Below, piece after piece: positions 63,440-64,000 of a stretch of DNA of 64,000 nt (position 1 is the first letter of the stretch; every line of letters begins with the position of its first letter). The notes under the pieces were generated by a model that ran no database searches, was not told where the DNA came from, and was given only the letters and a program-made list of their open reading frames with translations. The translations under genes and the position numbers were made by a program. The stretch covers positions 3,038,001-3,102,000 of the forward strand of contig NC_062971.1 of NCBI RefSeq assembly GCF_023078275.1, given 5' to 3'. The DNA comes from Leguminivora glycinivorella. Taxonomy: Eukaryota > Arthropoda > Insecta > Lepidoptera > Tortricidae.

Positions 63440-64000
63440 ACCAACAGATCCGCGCTTCACCTATAGAGTTGTGCCTGCTCGTTCGCCGAAAAGATCGCTC
63501 CCAACTAGTACGATCTCCGAAGTGTACTAGTTCGTTCTTATGTACTACTGTAGTGAATGTACTAACATTTAGTACAGTAGTACACCGAGAGAGCAAGAGA
63601 CTTATTGAACATAATGGCGTACAGTAACGCTCGCTCGTCCTAGCCGAGAGCTGTTCTTCCGTTTTCACGGACTCTCGGTCCGAGTCAGTCGATTCTAGTT
63701 TCGTTGTGGCACACGAATCGCTTTGCTGTCATTGTCACTCCTCGGATTCCTCGGCTCTTCGCTACTATTATCATGGAGGGATCATTTGGGAATAGTTCGT
63801 CTTACTACAGTGGAGGGAATCATGTTTTTGTACTATAAATGTACTATACAAACCTATTTCTCTGCGATATTTGTGGCAACGAGTGCCCCAACTCCAATTC
63901 CGTCGCACAAACCTCACCTAATAAACTGGTAGTGCAACAATCAGCTTCAAGATACTGTGACAAATAGCCGCAGGCAATGTGCTCACGCGGCAAATGTCCC
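63440..64000. other. Unassigned intron sequence with a zinc-finger-like scrap
   Basis: Contains a TAGTACAGTAGTAC-rich patch and a GC-richer segment without clear ends. At about 63866-63900 one frame reads CDICGNECP, which looks like half of a zinc finger but has no helix or histidines after it. Confidence 0.3.

Overview
This window is nuclear DNA from an insect, almost certainly a moth or butterfly. The genes have introns with GT/AG junctions. The repeats are ones I associate with Lepidoptera: TCTG/GTCC microsatellite-linked repeats, Helitron-like ends with the GCGAAGCCGCG hairpin and CTAG end, RTE and CR1/Jockey LINE pieces, and many TTA-flanked MITEs. I see no prokaryotic features, rRNA or tRNA genes.

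Four host genes can be read. (1) A mitochondrial calcium uptake protein of the MICU2/3 type (closest to MICU3) lies on the + strand from 14207 to 28649. It has ten recognisable exons; its N-terminal exons are not found. (2) Protein phosphatase methylesterase 1 (PPME1) lies on the - strand from 60009 down to 37117. It converges tail to tail on MICU3, has nine recognisable exons and a visible Ser/Asp/His triad. (3) An intronless secreted lipase (45402-46622, +) sits inside a PPME1 intron. (4) A ZAD / C2H2 zinc-finger gene (61123 onward, +) is divergent from PPME1 and runs off the window.

The most unusual feature is shared by the two intron-rich genes. Six different exons (three in MICU3, three in PPME1) are followed by one to seven tandem copies of their own 3' part. 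In most cases the copied unit is the 3' part of the exon, its 5' splice site and roughly 10-25 bases of intron, without the acceptor. The copies range from near-identical (PPME1, 130-bp unit) to badly decayed. One case, the PPME1 acidic-linker exon, keeps both splice sites and a length divisible by three.

Mobile DNA fills most of the rest. There is a recent Ty3/gypsy element (49168-53689) with apparently identical 376-bp LTRs, a 4-bp target duplication and a long open gag-PR-IN frame from which reverse transcriptase and RNase H have been removed in frame. Two large foldback elements have 8- or 9-bp target duplications (19978-21350 and 34400-35463). A hAT-like element (6650-8540) carries a nested pogo/Tigger-like element (6935-8124). 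A CR1/Jockey LINE lies in a MICU3 intron, a 1,137-bp tandem duplication follows the lipase, and many MITEs have exact TTA, TAA or TA target duplications. The first 14 kb holds no gene I can recognise; it may be upstream intron of MICU3 or intergenic.
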